A stretch of DNA of 49,394 bases. Source: Streptomyces sp. PTY087I2 (lineage in GTDB: Bacteria > Actinomycetota > Actinomycetes > Streptomycetales > Streptomycetaceae). The notes beneath the pieces were generated by a model, which made no database searches, was not told where the DNA came from, and saw only the letters and a program-made list of their open reading frames with translations. This document shows, piece by piece, positions 25,077 through 32,347 of the stretch (the first letter of the stretch is position 1; every line of letters begins with the position of its first letter). The stretch spans positions 1-49,394 of the forward strand of contig NZ_LZRD01000038.1 in assembly GCF_001687325.1 (NCBI RefSeq), written 5' to 3'. The position numbers and the translations under genes are program-made.

Positions 25077-26603
25077 ATGGCATCACGGCGGGACGAGCTC
25101 AACGCCTATACCTTTGCGAAGCGGAGGTTGATCGCACAGTTCCTGCAACCCAACCCCACCGGTTCCGAGGAAGGCGCCCCGCGGCCGCTGCGCGCGGTGC
25201 TGCCCGGGGCCATCATCGCCGTCGTGGTTCTCGCCGTGTTCGGCGCCTGGGGCATGTTCAAGCCGGTGGCCCCCCAGAAATGGGACACCCCCAAGGAACA
25301 CGTCATCATCGCCAGCAAGTCCACCACCCGGTACGTGGTGTTGACGACCGATGGCAAGAAGCAGCTGCACCCCGTTCTGAACATGGCCTCCGCCAAGCTC
25401 CTGCTCGCCCCGGACAAGGGCACCGTCGTCAACGTCAACGAGTCCGTCCTGGACAACGGCAAGATCCCGCACGGCGCCACCCTCGGCATCCCGTACGCCC
25501 CCGACCGGCTGCCCGACGCCAAGGAAGCGGGCGCGGCCAAGCGCTGGGCGGTCTGCGAACGCCCCGGGGAGGGCGGCCGCGCGATCCAGAAGGCGACCTT
25601 CATCTTCGCCGAGCGGGAAGAGAAGAAGACCGAGGGGAAGAACGCCCTGCGGGGCGGCGAGCTGATGTACGTCGAGGGCCCGGACCGGACCCGCTACATC
25701 GTCGACGCCTCCGGCAAGGCCTACCCCGTCCAGAAGGACGAACTGCTCCTGCGCACCCTGGTCGGCCAGAACTCCAAGCCCCAGCGGGTCTCCGCCGCCT
25801 GGCTGGCCACGCTGCACACCGGGGACCCGATCACCTTCCCGACCGTGAACGGCAACCCCGGAGACCCCGCGGGCGCCCCCGGCACCCTGGACGAGCGGAC
25901 GAACCGCGTCGGCATGGTCCTGACCGCGACGGCGGGAACCAGGACCCAGAGCTATGTCGTCCTGCCGGGCAGGGTCGCTCCGGTCTCGGACTTCACCGCG
26001 AAGCTCCTGCTCAGCAGCCGGCAGCTGGTGCCCCTCAAGCAGGCGGGCACGGCACAGCCCGTGAGCGCCGCCGAACTCGAACCGGGCGCCCCGTTCGGCC
26101 AGCAGCGGGACTGGCCGGCCGACTGCCCCGAGCCCGTCAACTCCCCCGATGTCACGAAGGGCAGCCGGAACACCGTGTGCAACGTTCTGCGGGGCGTGGA
26201 CGCCGACAGCGGCGCCACCACCCTGAGCACCTGGGTGGGTACGAGCTTCCCCGCGACGCTCCCCACCGGCTCCAGCAGCGCCTACGTCACGCCCGGATCG
26301 GGCGAGTTCTTCCGCCAGTTCAAGGGGTCCACCACCAGCGCGGGCTTCCTCTTCCTGGCCACGGACACCGGTCTGCGCTACGCGATGCAGTCCAACAGCG
26401 ACAGCGGCCAGGACGACTCCGGCATCGGCGAATCCGGCAGCAAGAAGGACCGGGAGGACCAGCAGCAGGAGGCGCAGCAGGCGCAGAACCGGCTCGGCTA
26501 CAAGGACGTCGACCCCAACCCCGTACCGGCGACCTGGTCCGCCCTCCTGCCGACCGGCCCCCGGCTCTCCACCGGCGCGGCGAGCCAGCCGCAGGGCTCA
26601 TGA
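25077..26603 (+). CDS. eccB: Type VII secretion membrane ATPase-associated protein EccB
   Basis: A 508-residue EccB. The N terminus MASRRDELNAYTFAKRRLIAQFLQ is the family hallmark, followed by a single membrane helix (~39-60, RAVLPGAIIAVVVLAVFGAWGMF). The large extracytoplasmic region contains repeat-type segments (YVEGPDRTRYIVDASGKAYPV; GLRYAMQSN near the C terminus) and Cys pairs expected outside the membrane (CERPGEGG; DCPEP and VCNVLRGV). A Gln-rich stretch occurs at ~460-475. ATG 25077 is at the family start with AAGGG about 11 nt upstream. Its stop overlaps the mycosin start (ATGA), giving an eccB-mycP pair. Confidence 0.96.
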   Translation: MASRRDELNAYTFAKRRLIAQFLQPNPTGSEEGAPRPLRAVLPGAIIAVVVLAVFGAWGMFKPVAPQKWDTPKEHVIIASKSTTRYVVLTTDGKKQLHPVLNMASAKLLLAPDKGTVVNVNESVLDNGKIPHGATLGIPYAPDRLPDAKEAGAAKRWAVCERPGEGGRAIQKATFIFAEREEKKTEGKNALRGGELMYVEGPDRTRYIVDASGKAYPVQKDELLLRTLVGQNSKPQRVSAAWLATLHTGDPITFPTVNGNPGDPAGAPGTLDERTNRVGMVLTATAGTRTQSYVVLPGRVAPVSDFTAKLLLSSRQLVPLKQAGTAQPVSAAELEPGAPFGQQRDWPADCPEPVNSPDVTKGSRNTVCNVLRGVDADSGATTLSTWVGTSFPATLPTGSSSAYVTPGSGEFFRQFKGSTTSAGFLFLATDTGLRYAMQSNSDSGQDDSGIGESGSKKDREDQQQEAQQAQNRLGYKDVDPNPVPATWSALLPTGPRLSTGAASQPQGS

Positions 26604-27859
26604 CGATGGCAGACACCTTTGCTTCCGGCCGTGCCGCCCGTCGCCTCCTCACAGCCACCGCGGCAACGGCAGTCCTCCTGATCACCCTTCCGGTGGCCCG
26701 CGCGGCGGCGGAGGACTCGACCCAGTGCACGTTCCCGTCCAAGAAGTACCCGGGCCGCCCCTGGGCGTTGCAGCGCGTCCTGCTGGACGAGCTGTGGAAG
26801 CAGTCCACGGGCAAGGGCGTCCGCGTCGCGGTCATCGACACCGGCGTCGACATCAAGAACGACCAGCTCACGTCGGCGGTCGACGTCAAGGCGGGCCGCA
26901 ACTACCTGCCGAAGGGCCTCAAGACCGACGACGGCAGAAAGATCGAGCGCGGCAAGGAGAACGGCACCACGGACACCGTGGGCCACGGCACCAAGGTCGC
27001 CGGCATCATCGCCGCCCGCGAGGCGAAGGGCACCGGCTTCAGCGGCCTCGCCCCCGACGCCACGATCATCCCGATCCAGCAGAACGACGCCGAGGGCCAC
27101 GGCAACACGGCGACCCTCGCCAGGGCCATCACCTACGCCGCCACCGAGGCGAAGGCCGACATCATCAACATCTCCCAGGACACGGCAGACGCCGTAAGGC
27201 CGTCGGCGGCCCTGAAGCAAGCCGTCGACAGCGCCCTCGCCCGGAACATCGTGGTCGTCGCCTCGGCCGGCAACGACGGACTTGGCGGAAACGTCAAGGA
27301 GACCTACCCGGCCTCCTTCGAAGGCGTCCTGGCCGTCGCCTCGTCGGACCGCAACAACGAACGGGCGGCCTTCTCCCAGTCCGGAGACTTCGTCGGCATC
27401 GCCGCCCCCGGGGTGGACATGATCTCCACGGTCCCCGGCGGCGGACACTGCGTCGACAACGGAACCAGCTTCTCCGCCCCGTACGTCGCCGGGGTCGCCG
27501 CCCTGATCAGGGCGAAGCACCGCGACTGGACGCAGGCGCAGATCGTCGCGCAGATCCAGCAGACCGCGGAACGCTCCATCGCCGGCCACGACCGCGCGGT
27601 CGGCTGGGGCGTCGTCGACCCGGTACGCGCCCTCACCGAGGACGACAAGCCGATCGACCGCCCGATCGCGAGCGAGGGCATGAGCAAGGGCAAAGCCCCC
27701 ACCCCCGCCGAACTCCACCTCGGCGAAACGGCCGACGAGCGCAACGCCCGCCTGGCGACGTACGTCATGGTCGGCAGCGGCGTCCTGGTGGCGGCGATCG
27801 CGGGCACGGCGGTCGCGGTACGGGACAAGCGGCGGCGCACGGGGCAGGTGGCCGGGTGA
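26600..27859 (+). CDS. mycP: Mycosin MycP, membrane-anchored subtilisin-like protease (first copy)
   Basis: A 419-residue S8 protease, the conserved ESX-associated mycosin needed for complex stability. It has a signal peptide (~1-36, LLTATAATAVLLITLPVARA) and an intact triad: Asp80 (VAVIDTGVD), His129 (GHGTKVAGI) and Ser290 (NGTSFSAPYVAGV). The oxyanion Asn225 is in ASAGND. A C-terminal helix (~387-407) followed by RDKRRR anchors it. Mycosin-type Cys residues are present (QCTFP; GGHCVDN). It is translationally coupled to eccB. GC and codon use match the core genome, unlike the second mycosin at 30165. Confidence 0.96.
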   Translation: MTMADTFASGRAARRLLTATAATAVLLITLPVARAAAEDSTQCTFPSKKYPGRPWALQRVLLDELWKQSTGKGVRVAVIDTGVDIKNDQLTSAVDVKAGRNYLPKGLKTDDGRKIERGKENGTTDTVGHGTKVAGIIAAREAKGTGFSGLAPDATIIPIQQNDAEGHGNTATLARAITYAATEAKADIINISQDTADAVRPSAALKQAVDSALARNIVVVASAGNDGLGGNVKETYPASFEGVLAVASSDRNNERAAFSQSGDFVGIAAPGVDMISTVPGGGHCVDNGTSFSAPYVAGVAALIRAKHRDWTQAQIVAQIQQTAERSIAGHDRAVGWGVVDPVRALTEDDKPIDRPIASEGMSKGKAPTPAELHLGETADERNARLATYVMVGSGVLVAAIAGTAVAVRDKRRRTGQVAG

Positions 27860-27934
27860 GGTGCGGCAGCGGACGAACGGTGAAGGTCCGTCAAGAGACC
27901 GGTCATGAGACAAGTCACGTGGCCACCAAGTCGA

Positions 27935-27969
27935 TTGGCGCTGTCGTAGGCAGTGACTAGAGTTGTCAC
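27935..27969 (+). promoter_or_regulatory. Predicted promoter of the esx substrate operon with an inverted repeat
   Basis: TTGGCG (27935-27940) and TAGAGT (27958-27963) are spaced by exactly 17 nt, a good HrdB-type promoter. GTGAC (27953-27957) and GTCAC (27965-27969) form an inverted repeat straddling the -10 box, a likely operator placement. Transcription would begin near 27970, ~86 nt upstream of the first substrate gene. Confidence 0.7.
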
Positions 27970-28055
27970 GATGAGATCGGATCGGACCGTGTCAGTGCGA
28001 TAGCAACGCGGAACGGTCCGAGCAAACGGGGATGCAGAACGGGGAGGGCGGCGCT

Positions 28056-28487
28056 GTGGCCGAAGACGGTACGGGTGACCTCAAGCGCGGGGTGGGCGCG
28101 CTGGAGAAGTTCAAGAAGAGCGTCGACGCTCTGCTGGCGGACTTCGAGGGCTCGGCGGCCAGCAAGTCGAAGGTCGCCGACCAGAAGATCACGCGAGCCT
28201 CACTGAGCGGCCAGAACGCCTGCTTCGCCGAGGCGGACGGCCTGTACACCCAGTACAACCGGGTGCACTCCTCCCTTGTCTCGCTCTCCAAGTCCTTGGG
28301 TGACCAGATCGAGTATCTGAGCTTGGGGGTGCATGCGGCGGCGGTGGGCTTCGACAACGTCGAAAATGACATCAGGCAGCGCTTCCACGAGATCCAGACC
28401 CGCCTGTACGAAGAGAACGAGAAGAACACCAAGCCTGAACCGACCAACAACGACAAGCAGGTCGACTCCGGGTGGGGAGCGGAATGA
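28056..28487 (+). CDS. Small helical Esx/PE-like protein with YxxxE signal
   Basis: A 143-residue all-helical protein without a signal peptide. It lacks a central W-x-G but has a C-terminal YEENE (Tyr118-Glu122), fitting the YxxxD/E export signal of type VII substrates, after a predicted amphipathic helix (NVENDIRQRFHEIQTRL). Its stop overlaps the start of the WXG/PPE-like gene (ATGA). Inferred: partner of that protein in an exported heterodimer, analogous to a PE/PPE or EsxB/EsxA pair. GTG 28056 is preferred because GGGGAGGG lies about 8 nt upstream; ATG 28032 would add 8 residues but has a poor ribosome-binding site. Confidence 0.82.
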   Translation: MAEDGTGDLKRGVGALEKFKKSVDALLADFEGSAASKSKVADQKITRASLSGQNACFAEADGLYTQYNRVHSSLVSLSKSLGDQIEYLSLGVHAAAVGFDNVENDIRQRFHEIQTRLYEENEKNTKPEPTNNDKQVDSGWGAE

Positions 28488-30136
28488 GCGACGAGAACCT
28501 GACGCCCGCCGAGCAGCGGAAGCAGGACGACGCGCGGGTCAAGATCCAGATGGCGCAGACGGACATCTCCGAGGCTGTCCGCAAGATGCCCCTCGCCAGT
28601 GCGCCCGCCGGCCGTACCTCCTTCGAGGGATTCCAGCTCAACTCCATGATTGACCTGGTGGAGAAGACCAAGCCGGAAGATCTGGAGAACGCGGGCAAGG
28701 CGCTCTGGGACGCCAGGGACGCCATCAAGAGGGCCGCGCAGGAGCTGGAAGACAACATGAAAGGCGTCGACTGGCAGGGCGAGTCCGGAACGGCCTTCCG
28801 CGCCTTCGGCAAGGGTCTGGTCGCCCACGCCCGGAAGCTGGGCGAATTCGCGGACGTGGCCGGCACGCAGATCACGGTCGCGGGCACCGGTCTTGCCTCC
28901 GTACGCAGCGCCATGCCGCCCCGCGACAGCCGCCAGGTACGCAAGAGCCCGGACGACATCGAGCTCCCGGGCCGGGTCGCGGACAACCCGGAGTACCAGG
29001 CCGCCCTCAAGGTGGAGAAGGACCGCCAGGAGGCCATCAACCAGATCAACCGGCTGGCTTCGTACTACTCGGTCTCGGGGGAGCGGCTGGAGGGGCAGGA
29101 GCCGCCGCGGTTCGATAAGCAGCTGGGTATTAATGTGCCGCCGCCGACGACCGATCGTCGTGAGAGTCCGTCGTCTGGTGCTTCCGGCGAGCGCTCCGAG
29201 AGCTTCGGCAAGAGTGCAGTGCTAGACGCGGCAGGACGCACGAACTCAGCGCGCTCTGCTCCGGCAATTGCAACCAACCTGCCACCGGTTGAGGCTCTCG
29301 GCTCAGCACCCCTGCCGGACAGGACCATCGGCACGGAGATCAACGCCGTCGCGCCTCCACAGGCTCCGACGACGATCAACGGCACACCACCGCCACCGTC
29401 GCCCACGCCCACGACGGGCCCGTCCGGAGCACCGCCGACGTTCATGCCGCCCAGTCTCACCAACCCCGTGCAGGGCGGCACGCAGCGTTCGACGGGGCCG
29501 ACGGGCATGCCGCGAACGGTCGGTCGGGCCGGCCAGGGAATGGGCAAGGCTCAGCCCATCGGGGCAGGTCCCGTCGGCAAGGGGCAGGGCGGTCCCCCGA
29601 TCGGTCGTCCCGGCCCGATGGCGGGCGGAGGGGCGTTCAACGGTCGTCCGCCGGTCGGACCGCAGTCGCAGGCGCCGACTGCCGGTCGATCCGGTGTGAC
29701 GGGCGGTCGGCCCACCGTCGGCCCCGGTGGTACGTCCACCGGCACCGGTCCCCGTGCCGGAGGCAGGAACGGCATCGTCGGGGGGACCCCCCAGCAGGCG
29801 TCGCCGCAGGGCAGGGCCACTGCCGGAGGTACCGGTCAGCGCGGAGTGATCGGGGGACGTGGAGCAGCAGCTGCTCCCTCTCGTCCCGGTGGGCGGCCCA
29901 CTCCCGCTTCCGGTGCCAACGGAGTCGTCGGCGCACCCCGCAAGGCTGCCGGAACCGGCTCGAACGCCAAGGGCTTCACAGCCGGTGGCGCGGGCCTCGT
30001 TCGGGGCCCCGCAGGCCGCCGGAACAACGGCCGGGAGGACGAGGCCAACGGGTCGACCCGCCCGGACTACCTGACAGAAGACGAAGAAACGTGGAATGCC
30101 GGACGGCGCGGAGCCGTGCCGCCGGTGGTCGAGTAG
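28484..30136 (+). CDS. WXG/PPE-like type VII secretion substrate with Gly/Pro-rich tail
   Basis: A 550-residue protein. The N-terminal ~200 residues are helical with the W-x-G turn at Trp97-Gly99 (KGVDWQGESGTAFRAFG) between two helices, as in WXG100/PPE domains. Residues ~215-520 are Pro/Gly/Thr/Arg-rich with degenerate repeats (GRPxxG, GGRP). The last 27 residues form a distinct charged module with YLTED (Tyr529-Asp533), matching YxxxD, and the ending VPPVVE. It has no signal peptide or membrane segment. It is coupled to the 143-aa gene upstream and precedes the second mycosin. Likely exported by this ESX system; a role at the cell surface in development is possible but unproven. Confidence 0.88.
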   Translation: MSDENLTPAEQRKQDDARVKIQMAQTDISEAVRKMPLASAPAGRTSFEGFQLNSMIDLVEKTKPEDLENAGKALWDARDAIKRAAQELEDNMKGVDWQGESGTAFRAFGKGLVAHARKLGEFADVAGTQITVAGTGLASVRSAMPPRDSRQVRKSPDDIELPGRVADNPEYQAALKVEKDRQEAINQINRLASYYSVSGERLEGQEPPRFDKQLGINVPPPTTDRRESPSSGASGERSESFGKSAVLDAAGRTNSARSAPAIATNLPPVEALGSAPLPDRTIGTEINAVAPPQAPTTINGTPPPPSPTPTTGPSGAPPTFMPPSLTNPVQGGTQRSTGPTGMPRTVGRAGQGMGKAQPIGAGPVGKGQGGPPIGRPGPMAGGGAFNGRPPVGPQSQAPTAGRSGVTGGRPTVGPGGTSTGTGPRAGGRNGIVGGTPQQASPQGRATAGGTGQRGVIGGRGAAAAPSRPGGRPTPASGANGVVGAPRKAAGTGSNAKGFTAGGAGLVRGPAGRRNNGREDEANGSTRPDYLTEDEETWNAGRRGAVPPVVE

Positions 30137-30164
30137 CAGTTCCAGGGAAGGTTCGGAAGCCGGG

Positions 30165-31412
30165 ATGACAGCAGGAATGAGCCGAGCTCGGAGGCGCGTG
30201 CGTGTGCTCGGCGCGCTGGCTGTGGCCGCTTCGTGGAGTGTGTTGTTCGTCGGGGCGGCGCAGCCTGCCGCAGCCGACACACAGTCGAAGCAGTGGTACC
30301 TCGCCGCGATGCAGGCCGAGGACATGTGGAAGGTCACGACCGGCGAAGGCGTCAAGGTCGCTGTCGTCGACACGGGGGTGAACTCGTCCACGCCGTCGCT
30401 GCGGGGACAAGTCCTCAAGGGAGTCGATGCAACCGGTGCCCCGGGCGACGAAACCGACGACTATGAGGGTCACGGTACGACCATGGCTGAGCTAATCGCG
30501 GGCACGGGTAAGGGGGGCGGCCTGAAAGGACTCGCTCCGGGAGCCAAAATCATTCCTCTGCGTATTGCCCTGGGTGAGTTTCAAGAGAAGCATTCCAGCT
30601 CGATCCAGGACATAGCAAATGCCATCCGCGCTGCTGCCGACAGTGATGCGCAGATCATCAGTATGTCCTTCGGAAGCCGGCACACCACGCCTCAGGATCG
30701 CGAAGCGATCAAGTACGCGGAAAGCAAAGGAAAGTTGCTCTTCGCGGCTGTAGGGAACGAAGGGCATAAGCAGAACGAGCTCGGCTATCCGGCGGCCTAT
30801 CCTCAGGTAGTGGGTGTTGCTTCAGCAGACCGAGCGGGGAAGGTCTCGTTCTATTCGCAGCATGTGGGCACGGTAGATGTCGCGTCACCTGGGAGTGACG
30901 TTCCCAGTTGGTGCGACAAATCCTTCGAGAGCTACTGTGACGGCGACGGCGGCACCAGTGCCGCCACCGCCATCGCCTCCGCTTCCGCAGCCCTCGTCTG
31001 GTCCCTCCATCCCGACTGGACCGCGAACCAGGTCCTGAACGTCCTCTTCGACACTGCTGCGCGCGACTGGAAGGACGGCGAGCGCAGCGAATACCTCGGG
31101 CAAGGCCTGATCCGCCCCTCGATGAACATCCTTAAGGGCAAGGGCGACCCCGGTGACCCGGACATCAGCCCGCTCACCAAGGAGAGGACGACCGGCCCCG
31201 CCAAGTCGTCCGAGCCTTCCGCCTCCACCTCCACCTCCGCCTCGCCGCAGCCCGCCAAGAACGGCGCGGAGGGCGACAAGGCCGTGGCGGTGAAGGAGTC
31301 CAACTCCTCCGACGACGGAAACCAGTTGGGCCTGATCCTCGGCCTGGCCGCAGCCGTGGCCGTACTCGGAGGCGTGGCCTACGTCGTGGTCCGCAGGCGT
31401 AAGGCCGCTTGA
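30165..31412 (+). CDS. Second mycosin, subtilisin-like serine protease
   Basis: A 415-residue S8 protease with a signal peptide (~1-37, VRVLGALAVAASWSVLFVGAAQPAAA). Triad: Asp69 (VAVVDTGVN), His103 (GHGTTMAELIAG) and Ser265 (GGTSAATAIAS), with Asn198 in VGNEGH. The usual Ala-Pro after the catalytic Ser is replaced by Ala-Thr-Ala. A Ser/Thr/Pro linker (~345-375) leads to a C-terminal helix (~389-409) and RRRKAA. It lies between the WXG/PPE-like gene and esxA/esxB, so it may process these substrates or assemble with the same channel. Stretches around 30540-30860 use codons rare in the neighbours (ATA, CTA, ATT, TTT), suggesting separate ancestry. GGAAG precedes ATG 30165. Confidence 0.93.
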   Translation: MTAGMSRARRRVRVLGALAVAASWSVLFVGAAQPAAADTQSKQWYLAAMQAEDMWKVTTGEGVKVAVVDTGVNSSTPSLRGQVLKGVDATGAPGDETDDYEGHGTTMAELIAGTGKGGGLKGLAPGAKIIPLRIALGEFQEKHSSSIQDIANAIRAAADSDAQIISMSFGSRHTTPQDREAIKYAESKGKLLFAAVGNEGHKQNELGYPAAYPQVVGVASADRAGKVSFYSQHVGTVDVASPGSDVPSWCDKSFESYCDGDGGTSAATAIASASAALVWSLHPDWTANQVLNVLFDTAARDWKDGERSEYLGQGLIRPSMNILKGKGDPGDPDISPLTKERTTGPAKSSEPSASTSTSASPQPAKNGAEGDKAVAVKESNSSDDGNQLGLILGLAAAVAVLGGVAYVVVRRRKAA

Positions 31413-31484
31413 CCGCACGTTCCACATGTACCGGCCGGCGACCCATGTCGGCCTTGCAGAACCAACGGAAAGGGAAAGAGAACC

Positions 31485-31829
31485 ATGGCAGACCAGAAGG
31501 TCTCAGATGCCGCTCTCCTGAAGCTGGAGAGCGACCTCTCCATCAAGTTCGAAGCGGTCAAGGGGCAGGTCAAGAAGCTCCACGCGACGATCGACAACCT
31601 CGAAGGCAAGTGGCAGGGCATCGGTGCCAACCACTTCAACTCGAAGCAGACCGAGATCAACAACCGCATGGTCAAGCTTGCCAAGCAGCTTGCCCGCTTT
31701 CAGGATTCCATCAAGGCGGCCCGCACCATTTCGGGCGACAACGAGGAAGAGATTCGCGCGGCACTCGCGTCCGTGGACGTTCAAGCCGGCTCCAGCGACG
31801 GGCCGAAGAGCCGCCTGAACGACCTCTAA
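31485..31829 (+). CDS. esxA: WXG100 protein EsxA-like
   Basis: A 114-residue WXG100 protein: helix, the W-x-G turn at Trp43-Gly45 (LEGKWQGIGANHF), helix, then a short polar tail without a YxxxD/E motif. No signal peptide. It is expected to form an antiparallel four-helix bundle with the EsxB-like protein encoded 36 nt downstream. Lack of its own export signal fits the ESAT-6-like partner that is carried by EsxB. ATG has an AAAGGGAAAGAG ribosome-binding region upstream. Confidence 0.93.
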   Translation: MADQKVSDAALLKLESDLSIKFEAVKGQVKKLHATIDNLEGKWQGIGANHFNSKQTEINNRMVKLAKQLARFQDSIKAARTISGDNEEEIRAALASVDVQAGSSDGPKSRLNDL

Positions 31830-31865
31830 CCCTCATCTCGTAAACAGAATTCAGCGGAGGACCAC

Positions 31866-32162
31866 ATGGGCAAGAACGACGGTACGACGGTCGTCACTTA
31901 CGCGAGCCTGGATCTCGCGGCCGGCGAGATCAAGAAGCAGGCCGCAGCACTCGCGAGGGATCTCGATGAGATCAGGGCCATGATCGCGAACGTTTCGGAG
32001 CTGTGGGAAGGTGAGGCCAAGCAGGCCTACGTCGCCGCGCAGAACAAGTGGAAGGCGGACGCCAACGCTATCCGCGCCAACCTTGACTCCATCGCCACGA
32101 AGGTCCTGGAGGCGTCGCCCACCTACCGCAGCGGTGACAAGCGCGCGGCGGCGAACTTCTAA
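31866..32162 (+). CDS. esxB: WXG100 protein EsxB-like with YxxxD export signal
   Basis: A 98-residue WXG100 protein with the turn at Trp47-Gly49 (SELWEGEAKQAY) and a C-terminal YRSGD (Tyr87-Asp91), the general ESX signal recognised by EccC. This makes it the CFP-10-like partner of the upstream EsxA-like protein. GCGGAGG precedes the ATG by 5-6 nt. Two terminator hairpins follow, so it is the last gene of the operon from 27935. Confidence 0.94.
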   Translation: MGKNDGTTVVTYASLDLAAGEIKKQAAALARDLDEIRAMIANVSELWEGEAKQAYVAAQNKWKADANAIRANLDSIATKVLEASPTYRSGDKRAAANF

Positions 32163-32170
32163 CTTAGTTC

Positions 32171-32195
32171 GCACAGCACAGCACAGCACAGCACA
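32171..32195. repeat. GCACA x5 microsatellite
   Basis: Five perfect consecutive GCACA units, 8 nt after the esxB stop codon and directly before the terminator hairpin. Confidence 0.9.
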
Positions 32196-32196
32196 T

Positions 32197-32229
32197 CAGG
32201 GTGGACATGCGCGGGAGATGTCCACCCTG
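32197..32229 (+). terminator. Terminator hairpin after esxB
   Basis: A perfect 12-bp inverted repeat (32197-32208 and 32218-32229) with a 9-nt loop. No T tract follows. Confidence 0.8.
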
Positions 32230-32255
32230 AGCCGTCGCAAGCGCGACGGAAACCA

Positions 32256-32290
32256 AGAAGGTGCGGAGCCCCAACGGCCCCGCACCTTCT
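32256..32290. terminator. Second hairpin between esxB and eccC
   Basis: An 11-bp perfect outer stem (32256-32266 and 32280-32290) with a short inner stem. It lies between convergent esxB and eccC and ends in a pyrimidine-rich stretch, so it can serve both directions. Confidence 0.75.
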
Positions 32291-32347
32291 CCCTTCCACG
32301 ATCCGAGTGAGTGCAACCCGGCCCCGGACCGACCCCGGGACCCGGTC

